Source of the DNA: Chlorella sorokiniana
Lineage: Eukaryota > Chlorophyta > Trebouxiophyceae > Chlorellales > Chlorellaceae
DNA: 64,000 bases
Direction: 5' to 3'
NCBI GenBank assembly: GCA_025917655.1
Contig: CP084611.1
Span: 3,100,001 to 3,164,000 of the forward strand
The translations under genes were made by a program, and so were the position numbers. Numbering within the stretch: position 1 is the first letter of the stretch; every line of letters starts with the position of its first letter. The notes beneath the pieces are model-generated. The model made no database searches. It was not told where the DNA came from and saw nothing but the letters and a program-made list of their open reading frames with translations. Positions 32,747 through 45,134 of the stretch are shown here, one piece after another.

Positions 32747-35700
32747 ATGGAGCCGCGCCCACCGGTGGTGGCGGTGGGCAAACGAAATGGAAATGTACAA
32801 ATGGAGTTTGTGACGGTGAGACATTACGGGGTCTCCCTGCACCCGCCTGTTCGTGTGCTGCTGGGCTTGATGGAACTCATTGCGCTTCTCGACGCCCTTC
32901 TTTGGCTTCCATATGCAGTCCGAGGACAATCTCAAGCATCTTGAGCCCCTCGTACAGCATCTCAACGGGCGCAGCACCGGTCCCAAGTTCGATCGAAAAA
33001 ACCTGGCACTCATGCTGGCTGGCCTGCAGCAATTCATGGAGGATGCGCTGGGTGTGAACGTAAGGCCGCGCAGCGTGCTGGCTTGTCAGCCTCGAGCTTG
33101 ACAAGGACCTGCCCGTCCTGGTGACACGCCTCTGCACTTGTGCCTGGCCATACTGCGTCTGTCCTGCTGCTTTCCCTGCAGGCGCTTTACAAGCAATTCA
33201 TGCGGCTGCCTGCGCATTTGATGCAAGATTACGCACCAGATGGGCCGCTGGCCATCATCGCCATCGCCTGCGGAGATTTTATGAAGTCACGCGGCTTGAA
33301 GCGCATTGACTGGACAGCACCCAACTTCCGCAACCAGGCGCGGCGCCCAGCCCGTTCCTTGCCGCTCGCATGCAAAGCACAGCCTGCAGCAGACTCTGCC
33401 ACGCTGTGTGCTTGCTTGCAGCTGCTGCGCATGGCGGTTGCAGCCTGGCCCATGCATTTTCTGCATAAACGTGCTACATGCGCCCCCCCCTTCCCCCACA
33501 GTATGTGGAGCTCTTTGGTCGCATTCGATCCGAGCTGCTGCGCGGCGGCCACGTGCGCACGCCCCAGGTGTACGTGCACCCCTCCAACGGCCCGGCGGTG
33601 CCGCGCCTGCAGGAGGTGGTGCGCGGCCTGAAGGCCGACGTGGCCCAGTCGGAGGGCGGCAGCAACGTCACGCACGTGGTGTACCCGGTAGCCCCTGGTA
33701 CAGAGCCCGACGACAGCCAGCGCTACGCCCGCACGCTGGAGGTGTGAAGGGGTTGGGGGTTGGCTACCATCGGCAGCAGCGCTAGTGGCGTCGCCGGCGC
33801 ACAGCATTTAGGCCCAGGCTGAGATGCCTCATGATAGCTGCTGCCTCCGGGTTGCCTGCCTGGTGGTGCAGCTCGCTAGCTGCTTGTACCTACCCACAAC
33901 GCAGCCTTGCTGCATGCGTGGCGCAGGTGCGCGGCGCCCACGCCCGCATTCATTGGCTGCACAAGCCTGACAGCTATGACGAGTGGGTGCCGGCCTCAGC
34001 CACCCCAGGCGTGGCCGACCCGCCGCGGCGCCCGCCCGGAGGCCCCTGGCATGTGAACGCGCGCTGGCTGTTGGATAGCGAGCGGTACAATGAGTGGATG
34101 AACCCAGCAGACTACGAGACGCCCGAGGCGGCGGAGGAGGCCAAGCGCAAGCGGGCGGCAGGGGAGGAGGATGCAGGGCGCAAGGTGGGGCAGGGCAGTT
34201 GCTCCGCTGCTTCAATGGCCTCGCAGCAAGGCAATCGGGCATGCCTTGGCAGGGCAGGAGCTGGTGAATTCTGAGTTCGCTGCTTGGTTCAAAGGAGGAG
34301 TGCGGCTGGCTGTCCCGCGGCACAGCCAGCTGTCTGCTCCGCTGGCCCTGCCTGTGGGCTTCCACCGCGCTCCCAACCACGTCCATCACGTGTTCTGCGC
34401 AGGCTAAGGCTGCCCGCGTGTCCGGGCCGCTCACCGAGATCCAGCAGGGCGCAGGGGAGGCGGTGGCAGACGGCGTCATACGGCAGCGGGTGCTGCAGCC
34501 CAACCGCAAGGCCATGGAGGCCTCCGCGGCGGTGGAAATCTCGCAAGGGCAGCGTGTAGAGGGCGTGCTGATGCCTGGGGCAGCGGTGCAAGTACCTGCA
34601 GAGGTTGTGGCGCGCTTGCAGCAGGGCAGCGAAGGCGAGGCTGCGCGGCCACAGCATGGAGCTGACGGGCCGCAGGGCGGAGCGCAGGCGGGCAGCTCTG
34701 ACCTGGAGCCTTACTTGGTGCCTGCCTGCGCGGCTTGGTTCCGCTGGGATGCGCTAGCGGAGGTGGAGGAGGCGCACTTCAAAGATTTTCTGGCGCTGGA
34801 GGAAGGCAATGCTGAGCGGTACCGCCAGTATCGCAATGCCATCATAAACAAGTACAGGTGGGGACCGGGGTCACTTTCATCGCTTCTCGTAGGACCCAAC
34901 AGAGCAGCGACGCAGCTGGGAAAGCTGAGCCTTAGCAGCCTTGCCCGAAACCTGGTGCCAGGCCTTGCTTGTCCCCACCTCACCCTTGCCTCTTCCTCTG
35001 CGCTGGCTGGTGCAGGGAGGACACGAGTCGGGAGCTGACGTTCACCGAGGCACGGCGGGCCCTTGTGGGCGACGTCAACCTGCTGCGCCGCATCTGGAAG
35101 TTCCTGCACTCCTGGCAGCTCATCAACTACCTGGCGCGACGGGCGCCCCAGCTGCAGGGGGCGGCCGTGGTGCCTGCAGGCAGCGCAGGCGAACCAGACA
35201 CGCCGCTGGGCAGCCGAGAAGGTGAGCGCATGTTGTTTCTTTGCCAGCCTGCAAGCAGGCGTACCACCTGCTGTGTGCTTTTGTGTGGCGATGGCAGGCA
35301 GCCTTCACCGACCACCGCTCGTCTCTTGCCTCTGCTGGCATGCAGGTGTGGCGGGACTGTCATCCTCAGGTGTTGACGCCCTGTTTGGCCCCCACGCCGC
35401 GCTGCCCCTGAGGCTGGTGCTGCCGCTGCTCTTACTGGCACAGCCGGCGGCTCTGCATCTGTGCGCATACGCTCCAACGTGTTTGGCAGCTGGGCTCGTC
35501 AGCCAGCGCTTGCCACCAAGGTGCGGGATGCAACGCTGCAGACTCTTGAGAGCATGAGCTTGCCAGGCAGCTCCAGACAGCAGGCTCTCTGGTCTGAGTG
35601 CTTCATGGCAAGGTTCCCAAAGCCCCCGCCCCTCTCTCACCCTCCTTGGCAGGCGGAGTTTTACTGCCGTGCCTCAGATTGCGGCACTCTGTGCACCGCG

Positions 35701-37653
35701 CTGCGCTACCACTGCCTGAAGCAGGCTGACGTGGACCTGTGCCCCAAATGCTTCAAGGGTGAGCGGTGGGGGCTGGGGAGGGAAGGGGGCCGGGCGCACC
35801 ATCAGCAAAGGCTGTCCAGCAGCTCGTCAAAGACCTCCTTGCCCTCCCAGCATCGCCTGGGGAACCAAGCGGCACCCCTCCCTCCTGTTTCCCCACCCCA
35901 GAGGGCAAGTTCCCTGCGGGCATGTGCGCCAAGGACTTTATCCGACTGGAGGCCAGCGAGGCGGTGCCGGATGAGTCTGGGTGGACCGACCAGGAGACGC
36001 TGCTGCTGCTGGAGGGTGCGCGCCAGCCCGCGACCATGCTGCCTCGCCTTGCCTCCTGCAACATGCGAATGCCCTGCCTTCCCCTCTGTCCAATGGTGTG
36101 CCGCTCCTCGGCTTCCCTGCCCAGGCATTGAGCGGTACGGAGAGTCGTGGCAGCTGGTGGCCGAGCACGTGGGCGGCAAATCGGCCATGCAGTGCGTGGC
36201 TCGCTTCCTGCAGCTGCCCACGGAGGAGGCGCTGCTGGCGGATGCCGTGCCGGGGCCCCACAACCATGGGCTGGTGTGTGCGCTGGGTCGGTGTGGGTGT
36301 GGTTTATAAAGTGGTGATGGGTGAAGTGGGGTGGCTGCGTTGGGGGCCCTAATCGCCCAGATCTGTTCTGTCAGGAGGGGGATGAAGCCCCGCAGCAGCG
36401 CATCCTGCTCTGCTGCCCCGCTCACTCACCCTGCTGCCCTTGCCCTGCGCAGGTGCCCATTCCGCCGCCTGGTCACCCGGGCGGGCTGCCTGCTGCGGCC
36501 GAGATGCTGGCGGGGGTGCTGCCCTTTGCCGACGTGGCCAACCCGGTGCTGGCGCAGGTGGGGGAGGTGGTGCGCGTGTGCTGTTGATGTTGGCAATGAT
36601 GGTAATGATGGTGGTGATGCCGGCCTTGTACACGTGTTTGCCTTCAGGGCTTGACGTGTGCAGGAAGAATGAGCTGTGCGCAACCCACCCATCCACGCTC
36701 ATACCCAAGACACAGCATCACACAACTGTCTGCACCCTGCCCTGCCTGCAGGTCTCCTTCCTGGCCAACATGGTAGGACCCAAGATTGCCGCTGCTGCAG
36801 CACAGCGTGCGCTGGAGGTGCTGGCGGAGGAGGATGCAGCGGCGGCAGAGGCTGTGGCGGCACAGGCGGCACAGGCTCATGGCGGCGCCGGGGTGGAGGC
36901 AAACGGTGCTCCGGTCAAGCAGGAGGGTGGCGGCGCCAGTGGGTCTGACGCGGTGAGAGCTGTCTGGAAGCAGCTCGTTGGATGGTCTGATTAAGGAGCC
37001 CTTGCTTTGCCAGCTGCTGCGCTTCTGACTGGGGCAAGCGCTGCGCCCTTGGTTTCTTCCTGCTGTGGCTCACCCCTCGCCCGTACCCCCCATCTCGCAG
37101 CCCCTGTCTGCTGCCAAGCTGCGCCTTGCCGCTGCCACGGGCTTGGCTGCTGCGGCGGTGCAGGCCAAGCTGCTGGCCGACCAAGAGGAGCGCGAGGTGC
37201 AGCGCCTGGTGCTGGCTGCCATAGAGGCGCAGTTCAAAAAGTGCACGCCAAGCTGCAGGTATGCTGGGCGAGGAGGGGTCGGCGGCAAAGTTGTCCGGGC
37301 TGGGGGTGGGCACCGCCAGCAGCGTCCATGGCTCCCGGGGTGGACCATTTTGCCTGCCTGCGGCTGCCCTAACACATACGCACACATATAACACTCTCAA
37401 CGGATTCCCTCCCCGCGCATCTCGACAGTACCTTGAGGAGCTGGACAGCGTGATGGCCTCCGAGCGCCTGTCCCTGGAGGCCATGCGCGGCAAGTTTGTG
37501 GACGAGTACCAGCAGGCGGTGGCAGACAACGCAGCAGCGGGGCTGCCGCCGCCAGGCAGGCCGGCGTCAGCAGGAGCTGCAGCTGCACCGACCACAGGGC
37601 CTGCGACCACAGCTGCGGAACCAGCCGCCACCAGTGCAAGGGAGCAGCTTTAG
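32747..37653 (+). CDS. SWI3/SMARCC-type subunit of SWI/SNF chromatin remodeller
   Basis: Scaffold subunit of the nucleosome-remodelling complex. It starts MEPRPPVVAVGKRNGN 228 bases from the divergent membrane-protein start. N-terminal exons (LKHLEPLVQHLNG, DFMKSRGLKRIDWT, YVELFGRIRSELL, SNVTHVVYPVAPGTEPDDSQ, HVNARWLLDSERYNEWMNP) match the SMARCC N-terminal module. Next is the SWIRM domain: AWFRWDALAEVEEAHFKDFL, YRQYRNAIINKYR, VGDVNLLRRIWKFLHSWQLI. A ZZ-type finger follows (FYCRASDCGTLCTALRYHC), then the SANT domain DESGWTDQETLLLLEGIERY. The C-terminal coiled coil contains LVLAAIEAQFKK, VHAKLQ and YLEELDSVMASERLSLEAM. One base appears lost at about 37241, between FKK and VHAKLQ. The end is A/P/T-rich, stopping after AREQL. 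SWIRM then ZZ then SANT is specific to plant-type SWI3 and SMARCC. Confidence 0.92.
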
Positions 37654-38000
37654 GCGGCGGTCCATACCTGTTTCAGCACTTTGCTGCCTCGTCAATGTTT
37701 TTTCATCCCCTCTTACACTCTATTTTCCCATGTGCACTGTTATTTTTCTTACTCTTACATCATGATAATCATGAATACTGTACAACACTGCCACAGCATC
37801 AATGACCAACAGGAAGAACAACTAGGGCAGGGAAAGCCCAGTACAATGCATGGATGACAAGCAAGCAACCGGTTTGACTTGGCATTGCAAAGCGCGCGCG
37901 AGGGCAAAGCATGCTGTGGCATAACTCAGGGGCACACAGGCTGTCCATGCTTTGTTGGTTAATGAGGGATGCGGCAGCCCATGTCAGATGGAGGCTGGGC
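37654..38000. other. Convergent 3' intergenic region with a small palindrome
   Basis: 347 bases between the stops of SWI3 (+) and HSP20 (-), locally AT-rich. It contains TCATGAT-A-ATCATGA (37760-37774), a perfect 7-base inverted repeat, about 107 bases after the SWI3 stop. Nothing else was seen. Confidence 0.5.
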
Positions 38001-39113
38001 TCACTCGGACACCTGGACGTCGATCTCCTTGGGCTGGGCCTCAGGCCTCTTGGGCACTGTGAGGGTGAGCTCGCCGTTCCTCACTGAGGCCTGAATGCCT
38101 GCGGGTGGACCAGGAGGCCGATGCACAGCATGGTGAGCAAGGGATGTTCACGAACACGAGCACCACATTTGCGCAGCCCCTCATTGCTGCCGCAGAAGCC
38201 CCCAACCCCCCCCCCCGCCTTAGCCTTCCAGATGACATGGACCAACAAACACAGCCCACCTTCCACATCCACACTCTCTGGCAGGCGGAAGCGGCGCATG
38301 AAGGAACCGTAGCTGCGCTCCACCCGCAGGTTGCCCTCCTCCTGGCTCCCCTCCTTCACCTCTGTCCTGCGCTCGCCACTGATGCTGAGCACGCGGTCGG
38401 GGGAGACCTGAAAGAAGGAGCCGGCACGCATTTGAGGTGAGCCATCTGCCGACAAGAGGCGGGCTGCCAAGCCAGCAGAGCGGCGGTGCTCATCCAAACC
38501 CTCCCTCCCCCTACCTGGACCTTGATGTCCTCCTTGCTGAGGCCCGGCACGTCGGCGGAGATGACCAGGCTGTCGCCCGCGTCCTTGATGTCCACCGCCA
38601 GCGCGCGGCCCAGGGCCGGCATGTCGGCGGATGGCAGGTCGGTGAACAAGGAGGGCATGCTGAGGGAGGGCATGCCAAACGCGTGGGACAGCGCCGACAT
38701 CTCGCGCTCCATGTCGTGCATCATCTTGCGATGGGGGAAGGGGTGACAGGCTCCAGTCTCAGCCAACAAGAGCGCGGGGCTTCCGGAACTGCTGGCCGGC
38801 CTGTTGGTAGGCCTGTTGGACGGTAACACATCCAGCCACGCATTTGAGCTTCGTTTACCTGGCTCATACGACCCCAACTGGGTGTCAGGCTGTCAAAAGC
38901 GGGCGTGGAGCGTGGGGCTACAGTACGCTCCGGGCGCGGCTCCGAGGGCGGCTGAGCCGAGGAATCATTCTCGCCCTGCTGCGCATTCACGGAGGCCCTG
39001 AATGACCTACGCCCAGTAACAGCCTGTGGGAGCGCGTGACGCTGGCGAACAGCCAGGCGGAGACTGCTTGGGGCGGCCCGCACTGCTGGGGAAGTCAAGA
39101 GCTTGGCCATCAT
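38001..39113 (-). CDS. Small heat shock protein (HSP20, alpha-crystallin domain), plastid-type
   Basis: ATP-independent chaperone that holds unfolding proteins. Four exons: 39113-38859, about 38723-38515, 38407-38260 and about 38100-38001. The start MMAKLLTSPAVRAAPSSLRL, with RRSFRASVNAQQGE, looks like a plastid or mitochondrial transit peptide. A methionine-rich segment follows (MMHDMEREMSALSHAFGMPS), like the Met-rich arm of plastid HSP21. The alpha-crystallin domain has LVISADVPGLSKEDIKVQ, VLSISGERR, YGSFMRRFRLPESVDVE and IQASVRNGELTLTVPK, with the conserved LTLTVPK end, then KEIDVQVSE. The second-exon acceptor is CGCAAG rather than CAG. All frames are open without correction. It diverges from the dehydratase-like gene. 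Confidence 0.9.
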
Positions 39114-39550
39114 GTCGGAACACTGCCGGGTGTGTGCTCAAAACGAAAAATAACGATTATTTTGATTACAAATAGTGCCAAGAGTCGATTCGTGAAGGGT
39201 TTGGCCTTCACGTGCTGTACACTAGTGCTGTACAGGGCGGTCGTCTTCTCAAGGCTGTGGAACACTTGTTTTCAGGCTTCGAATAACCGCATGAGCTTCA
39301 GTAAGTGCGCCGACGGCATTTCCGAGACCAGCGCAACATGCCAACACCACTTGCTTTAACCCGTTGTGGAACGGTGTGGATGGTCCCCAGGTCGCGTGCA
39401 CTGAGATCAAAGACACACATGGTGGGTGCAGTCATGCAATGAACCTGCCAATTTGCAGCAGCCCTGTGCCACTGCCTCCTGGGCAACTGAGCTTCTGGAT
39501 TTGTATTGCATGATTGGTTAATTTGCCCGCAGCAAACACATGTTAAGGTG
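39114..39550. promoter_or_regulatory. Divergent promoter region, HSP20 (-) / threonine dehydratase-like (+)
   Basis: 437 bases with an AT-rich patch at about 39143-39178, close upstream of the HSP20 start and a plausible core promoter. A perfect inverted repeat and a direct repeat lie at 39191-39233. I looked for a properly spaced heat shock element (alternating nGAAn units) and did not find a good one. Confidence 0.45.
39191..39233. repeat. Inverted repeat plus tandem direct repeat in the HSP20 upstream region
   Basis: CGTGAAGG (39191-39198) and CCTTCACG (39205-39212) form a perfect 8-base inverted repeat with a 6-base loop. Immediately after, GTGCTGTAC occurs twice (39212-39220 and 39225-39233). 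Function unknown; they lie about 80-120 bases upstream of the HSP20 start. Confidence 0.7.
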
Positions 39551-41022
39551 ATGGCGAGCGTGGAGACGCAGCATCTCTTCCAAGACAGGGTGGCGGCCAT
39601 GAGTTGGAAGCCGAACTTCCGGGTAGGGCATTCGTCCATTGGCCTTGATTAGCAGGCTGCCTCCCCCTTCCCCCTCCTAGCTTTCATTTCCATGTGCCTT
39701 GCTACAGGGCATGCATCCTATTGCCCAGGAGGCATGGGCCTCCATCCACAACATCTATGCCCACGTATTTGAGACGCCCCTGATGCCAGCACCATGGCTG
39801 GCAGAGCTCGCCGAAGGCAGCACTGTGCACCTGAAATGCGAGAACCGGCAGGCAACGGGGTCGTTCAAGGCGCGGGAGCGGCTCACAAGCTGTTTTCGAT
39901 GAGCGTAGAGGAGCTGGAGCGTGGTGTAGTGGCTGCCAGCACTGGGAACCACGCAGTTGCCGTGGTGTCAGCAGCCAAGGCGGCTGCTGCACAGCGCAGA
40001 GCAGCCATCCCCGTGTCTATCTACCTGCCTTCCACCGTGAGCGCCGCCACAGCTGACCGGCTGCGCAGCCTTGGCGCAGAGGTGACGTTGGAGGGTCGCG
40101 ACTGCGTTGAGGCGGAGCATGCGGCGCGGCAGCATGCACAGCATACTCACGCCACCTACGTGTCGCCTTACAACGACCCTGCTGTGGCCGGCGGCCAGGG
40201 CTCCATCGCCATTGAACTGCTCATGCAGCTGCCACGGGGTGTATGGACACCGGTGGGTGTGCTAGCATGCGCGCTGTCCATGCTGGCGGGCTTCCGCAGT
40301 CGGTGCCCGCCCGCTGCCTGTCGCAGCAGTGGCCTGCGCTTTCCCCACCCCACCAATGTTTGCCCTCGCGCAGTGTTTGTGCCTGTGGGCGGTGGTGGCC
40401 TCATCGCTGGCATCGCTGCTGTCCTAAAGGCGGCAGACCCAGACATTCACGTGGTGGGCTGCCAGCCCACGGCCAGCGACGTGATGCGGCACTCGGTTGA
40501 GGCGGGCAGAGTGGTGGAGGTGGAGTGGCAGCCCACGCTGTCGACCGCGACAGTAGGAGGGCTAGAGGCTGGCACAGTCACATTGGAGCCCTGCTGCCGA
40601 TTTGTGATGGTAAGGCTGGCTTGTAGATTGCAGCGTGCTACACGCACCAGAACTGATTTTGTCCTGTCGCCCACCTTTTCAGAATGGGTGACTGTGTCGG
40701 AGGATGAAATAGCGCAGGCGGTGATAGAGACGGTGACGCACAGCGGCATGCAGGTGGAGGGTAAGAAAAACGTATCTCTGTCGAGCTTGCAAGGCCTTCC
40801 CGGGTTTTGCAGGCTGCCGCCCCACTCCCCCACGACTTGCCACCCTTCCCCGCTCCCCACCCATTACCAGGCGCGACGGGTGTAGCGGTAGCGGCTTTCC
40901 ATAAGCTGGCACCAAGCATGCACAGGAAACATAGCGTTATCATAGCCTGCGGTGGCAACATATCGAGGGCAGGAATGGAGGAGGTGTACAGAGTTGCGGG
41001 CAGGGCACCCCCGCCACAATAG
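39551..41022 (+). CDS. PLP-dependent threonine/serine dehydratase or serine racemase-like enzyme
   Basis: Fold-type II PLP enzyme expected to deaminate threonine, serine or hydroxyaspartate, or to racemise serine. Exon 1 (39551-39622) is MASVETQHLFQDRVAAMSW. Exon 2 from 39708 has IYAHVFETPLMPAPWLAEL and the PLP-lysine motif ENRQATGSFKAR, then GVVAASTGNHAVAVVSAAK, IPVSIYLPSTVS and SPYNDPAVAGGQGSIAIEL. Later exons carry VFVPVGGGGLIAGIAAVLK (phosphate-binding glycines) and VIIACGGNISRAGMEEV, stopping after RAPPPQ. No ACT regulatory domain follows, so it resembles the short catabolic/racemase class. The N terminus has no clear transit peptide, suggesting cytosol. One G is missing at 39874-39876, right after SFKAR, where the family has SFKxRGA. 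The exact substrate cannot be told from motifs. Confidence 0.82.
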
Positions 41023-41311
41023 AAGCCAGCAGCGCGCCAGCATTATGATGCAGCAGGTATGCATGTAAACAGTTCATATAATGGAACTCTGCAACGCATG
41101 GGGACAATCAGCAGGAAAAGTTCTTGATGCACGGTGGGTGTATCATGGGGACGTCGTAGTACGGCAGCGATACCCATTGAGCAAGGCAAACATCAGCAGT
41201 GCCATCTTGGGCAGGATTTAAACTGTAGCGGTGCAGCTGCATCTTGCAGCACCGTACGTGCTACGTGCTCTAGTGTAGCCGCAACAGCTCACGCCAGTCT
41301 AAACAAGCAAC

Positions 41312-44300
41312 ATGGAGGAATTGGAGGACTCCCTACCCTCGCTGCCTGGGGCCTCACAGGGCGAAGAAGTGGCGCAGCTGCCACGCAAGTTGGGGAGGCT
41401 GCGTAAAGCAAGAACCGCGGCCGAGAATGCGCAGCCCAACCTGAAGGCACCCTCTATGAGCCCAGCCAAACCCGCACTCAGCGACGAAGCTGACGTTGCT
41501 CTTGACGAGGGCGAAGAGCAGCCCAGCAGCCCTGCTCTAGCCGAGGAGGAGGAGGGGCAGGCGGCGGCTTCGCCTAGCCGACAGGTGGGGACAGCACCTT
41601 GTCTCCTGTCAGCTTTCTGCGACACTCATCAGCAAGTGATGAATGTGCAGGAAGAAGATGTATATTATGATGAGGAAGACGAGCTGGAGCAGCACTTTGC
41701 GCGCACACAGCAGGCACAGCCTGTGTCTGAGGGTGAACCGCTGCACTCCGTGCCTGGGTCTTTGTGCACTTCTGTGCTCTTCTTGGGGAAAATCAGCAGC
41801 CCTGCCGGTTGCTGAATAGCCCAATGAAACTTGCAGACGGCGATGGAAGCCTCAAGGACGGTGGGCATAGCAGCGAACCCGAGGCGTCAGGCGCAAGTGG
41901 GTCGCCCTGCGGGTCTCCCGGCACGCTGGAACTTCTGGCCGCCGACACCCAGCGTATCCTGCGGGGTGAGCATGGCTGGGGCGGCCAGTGCAATACACTC
42001 ATCATCCCAAGTTATGCCTTCCCAGATAAAAGTTTGAAGCATACCGATACGCTTGTTGCTCTGCCCGCAGAAACGGCAGCACGTGACCGACTTGGCAAGG
42101 GACACAAGATTGAGATCAAGCCCCTGAGCAGCATTCTCGATCGCATCAAGCAGCGGCAGGCGCTGGCCATTGCCAGGTGTGCCTGGATGCAGTTTGCGAA
42201 TGAGCCCTGCTGGCCTGGGCTCCCATCTGGCCTCCCGCCTTTCTCGCCAGCGCGCACACTGCTTGATCCATGTTCCCCGGGATGCAGAGCGCCCAAGCCA
42301 GCTCTGCCAGATGTGGGCGATTTTGACGACATTCTGGATCAGGCCCGCCAGCAAGCAGGCGTTCCAGCAGCAGATTCGTCAGCGGGTGCCGCAGATCAGG
42401 GGGCGCGGATGCCACTGCCGCTGAAGTCGCGGGTGGGGCTGACCCCGCTGGCGAGAGCCAGCAGGCAGGCGTTGACGTCGGCGATGACGGCGCTGACGAC
42501 CTCCTCATCATGAGCTCCGACGACGAAGGGGCAGGGGGCTTGGGTGCGCGGCTTGTGGAGCTGCCCAGCACCGCCAAGAAGCCCAAACGAATGCCCTTTG
42601 TGCGCACACAGGTGTGGCCTGGCAGCCAAGTGCCGTGTCATGGCAGCTGCACGCCGCGGGACCTGCTGCCACAGAACATTTGCAGTCCTGCATCAGGCTG
42701 GTGATGCTGCGCATGCTGTGTTGGTCATGCGGCACAACAGGAGGATGACTTCGAAGATGTGCTCATTGACGACGGGTACAACAGCGCGGAGGAGGAGGAG
42801 GAGGAGGAGGAGGAGGGAGAGGAGGCGAACGAGAGCGAGGATGACAGCGCGGTCGATGCCAGCAGCGATGTTGAGGACGAGGAGGAGCGCACGGAGGGCG
42901 GCAGCCAAGGCCGCACCAGGGCGCAGTCACCTGCCGCATCTGCCGGGCAGGCTTTGCCAAGTGGCAAGCGCATGCCTGAGGCAGCGCAGGGTTCACCCCC
43001 TGATGGCCACGCGGAGGAGGGCAGTGCCTGCCCGACTTCAAGCGGAAGCCAGGAGGAAGGCCCACGTGAAGCGCAGATGGATGTGCAGGGTGGGCGAAGC
43101 GCTGCCTTGTTGTCCTGTGCTGGCAGTTGAGCCTTTGTCCCAGCCACAGCATTCACACACTCCTCCCTGCCTCACTGTGGCGCAGCAACAAGCGACGCGT
43201 CCGGGAGGCCACCGCCCCTGCTGCTGCGGCTGCTGTCAGCCACAAGGCCGCCAGAGTGCAGCGCGCGTTCCTGGACATGGAGGCCGAGCTGAGGCGAGCC
43301 TGGGCTGCGGCCCTCTCTCGCCGCCGCAGTGCTGCCAGACCACCACGTTGGGCAAGGCCAGCCTCCCTTGCCGGCAGGCCTGCTCGTGCCGATGGGCAGA
43401 GCGCCACCCCGGTTTGACCAACAGCCGATGCGTTGCGTGGCCCGCCTGCCATGCAGCGAAGAGGAGGCGGCGGCGCCAGTGAGGACGAGGAGGAGGACAT
43501 GGACGACCGCGGGGAGCTGGTGAGGGGCTGGGGAGCGCGCCGGGCATCAGCCCCATCCTGCTCTGATGCACGGCCGTGCCCGACCGCTGCTTGGGTCCCC
43601 CTGCTGCCCGGAACACGCTGAAGACTGCCCTTGACCTCCATTGTGCCCAGCCCTCCTCCCCACCCACCAGCCCCGTCGCCTGACCTCCGTCCCTCCTGCA
43701 GGCCGGCCTGATTGGTGAGGCCAAGGAGACGGGCAGGGACCGCAAGATGCGCCAGCTGCTGCACCGCCAGTGGGCCGAGGCTCAGGATGAGAAGGAGCTG
43801 CAGCAAGTCATGCGCGGGCTGAAGAACGGCTTCAGGCGGCGGCGAGGGGCCGGCTTCCTGGATGACGATGTGAGGTGGCGGGGAGGGGAAGGGGAGGATG
43901 GTGCTGGGGTCAGGCGACGCATCTCCCCGTCTTCTGGAACGAGATTTGTTTGCAGTTTATTGAGCCAGCATCTCCTTCGGGGGGTACTGTGCGCCCGCAG
44001 GAAGATGAGGGGGCTGGGCGGCGCCGCCGTGCGCGTGCCGAGGATGAGGATGGCGAGGGCGGCGGCCCAGCCCTGCCCTGGCCCTCTCCCTTTGGCGACG
44101 TGGTGGGCAGCGACGAGGAGGCTGAGGATGCGGAGCTGCTGCGCAAGGCACAGCAGGGGCTGCTGCTGGCGGGGTCAGAGGGGATGGAGGTGGAGGGGAG
44201 GGGGCCGGGTACGGCTTGGCCGGCAGCGGGTCCTTTGCTGGCAGCATCCCCCTGGATGAGGACAGCCAGGAGGTGCTGGGCCTGCTGGCCCGCTCCTGCG

Positions 44301-44931
44301 GCTCCGAGCCCCAGCTGGGCGGCGGTGCTGGCAGCGGCTCGCTGCCGCGTTCGCGCTTTGCGCCGCCAGGCGCCGCCGCTCCGCTGGCCAGCTTTGGGTC
44401 GGACCCGACGGCCGGCCGGCTGCCGGGCGGCACTGCACCCAGCCTGTCCCGAGGGCCTTCATTTGTGGGGCGGCAGCCCACCGCGCAGCGTACTGCCAGC
44501 TGCAGCGGGCTGGGCGGCGGCCGCTCTTTTGTGTTTGGCCGCGACGACAGCAACAGCGCGCTGCCGCAGGACAAGGTGAGCCCACGGGGGCGCTAAGCTC
44601 TGTGTTGCTGCCCCTGTTTTGGGCCCTCGGCGTCGCTCATGATGTATAACCCACGATCTGTTGTGCACGGTGCAGGGCAAGCAGATGGACGTGGCAGGCT
44701 CCACCGGCGACACCGTGGCTGCTGGCCCCACCAGCTTTGCCAACCTGCGCCAGATGGCAGGCATGCCCCCAGCACCGCAAGCGCGCCGGCGCCACGCTTG
44801 TGAGCCGCCTCAAGGCGCCGGCGCGCCGCACCGGCAAGGAGCCCGCAGGGTCGCAGCCGGAAGGCGTCAGTGCAGACGCGGCTGCAGCAGCTGTCGCACT
44901 GATCGCGGGCAGCGCCAGAGGCGGCCATTGA
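41312..44931 (+). CDS. Claspin/Mrc1-like replication checkpoint mediator
   Basis: Claspin/Mrc1 travels with the replication fork and links ATR/Mec1 to the effector kinase. The protein is large, acidic and low-complexity, starting MEELEDSLPSLPGASQ. Conserved pieces: HKIEIKPLSSILDRIKQRQA (about 42100-42160), DDLLIMSSDDEGAGG, a D/E/S-rich block with a GAG run (42760-42900), then the Mrc1 core EDMDDRGEL with AGLIGEAKETGRDRKM and LKNGFRRRRGAGFLDDD (about 43490-43870). C-terminal exons hold FGDVVGSDEEAEDAELL, RSFVFGRDDSNS and LVSRLKAPARR. Several frames need repair: one G missing at 42399-42403, one base near 44208, and the last exon does not join in a single frame near 44766-44770. Assignment rests mainly on the Mrc1 core. 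It follows the dehydratase gene in the same direction by 289 bases. Confidence 0.62.
42788..42816 (+). repeat. GAG triplet run, polyglutamate
   Basis: About nine uninterrupted GAG units encode a glutamate run in the acidic central part of the claspin-like protein. Confidence 0.85.
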
Positions 44932-45134
44932 TCTGGAGGTTCCTGCTCACGCAAGCAAGGGTTTCGCCACTCACAAAGCACCTCGTGAGCTGCGCTGCAA
45001 TCAAACAAACAAATGTGTTTCACTGTCATGCGGAAGGCAACAGCAGACCGAAGGCGTGAGCCCATGTCGGCAAACAATGGGGTGGTGACACGAAGAGGGG
45101 GATGCCACGGAAGGACGCGGCGAACGGCTTGCGC

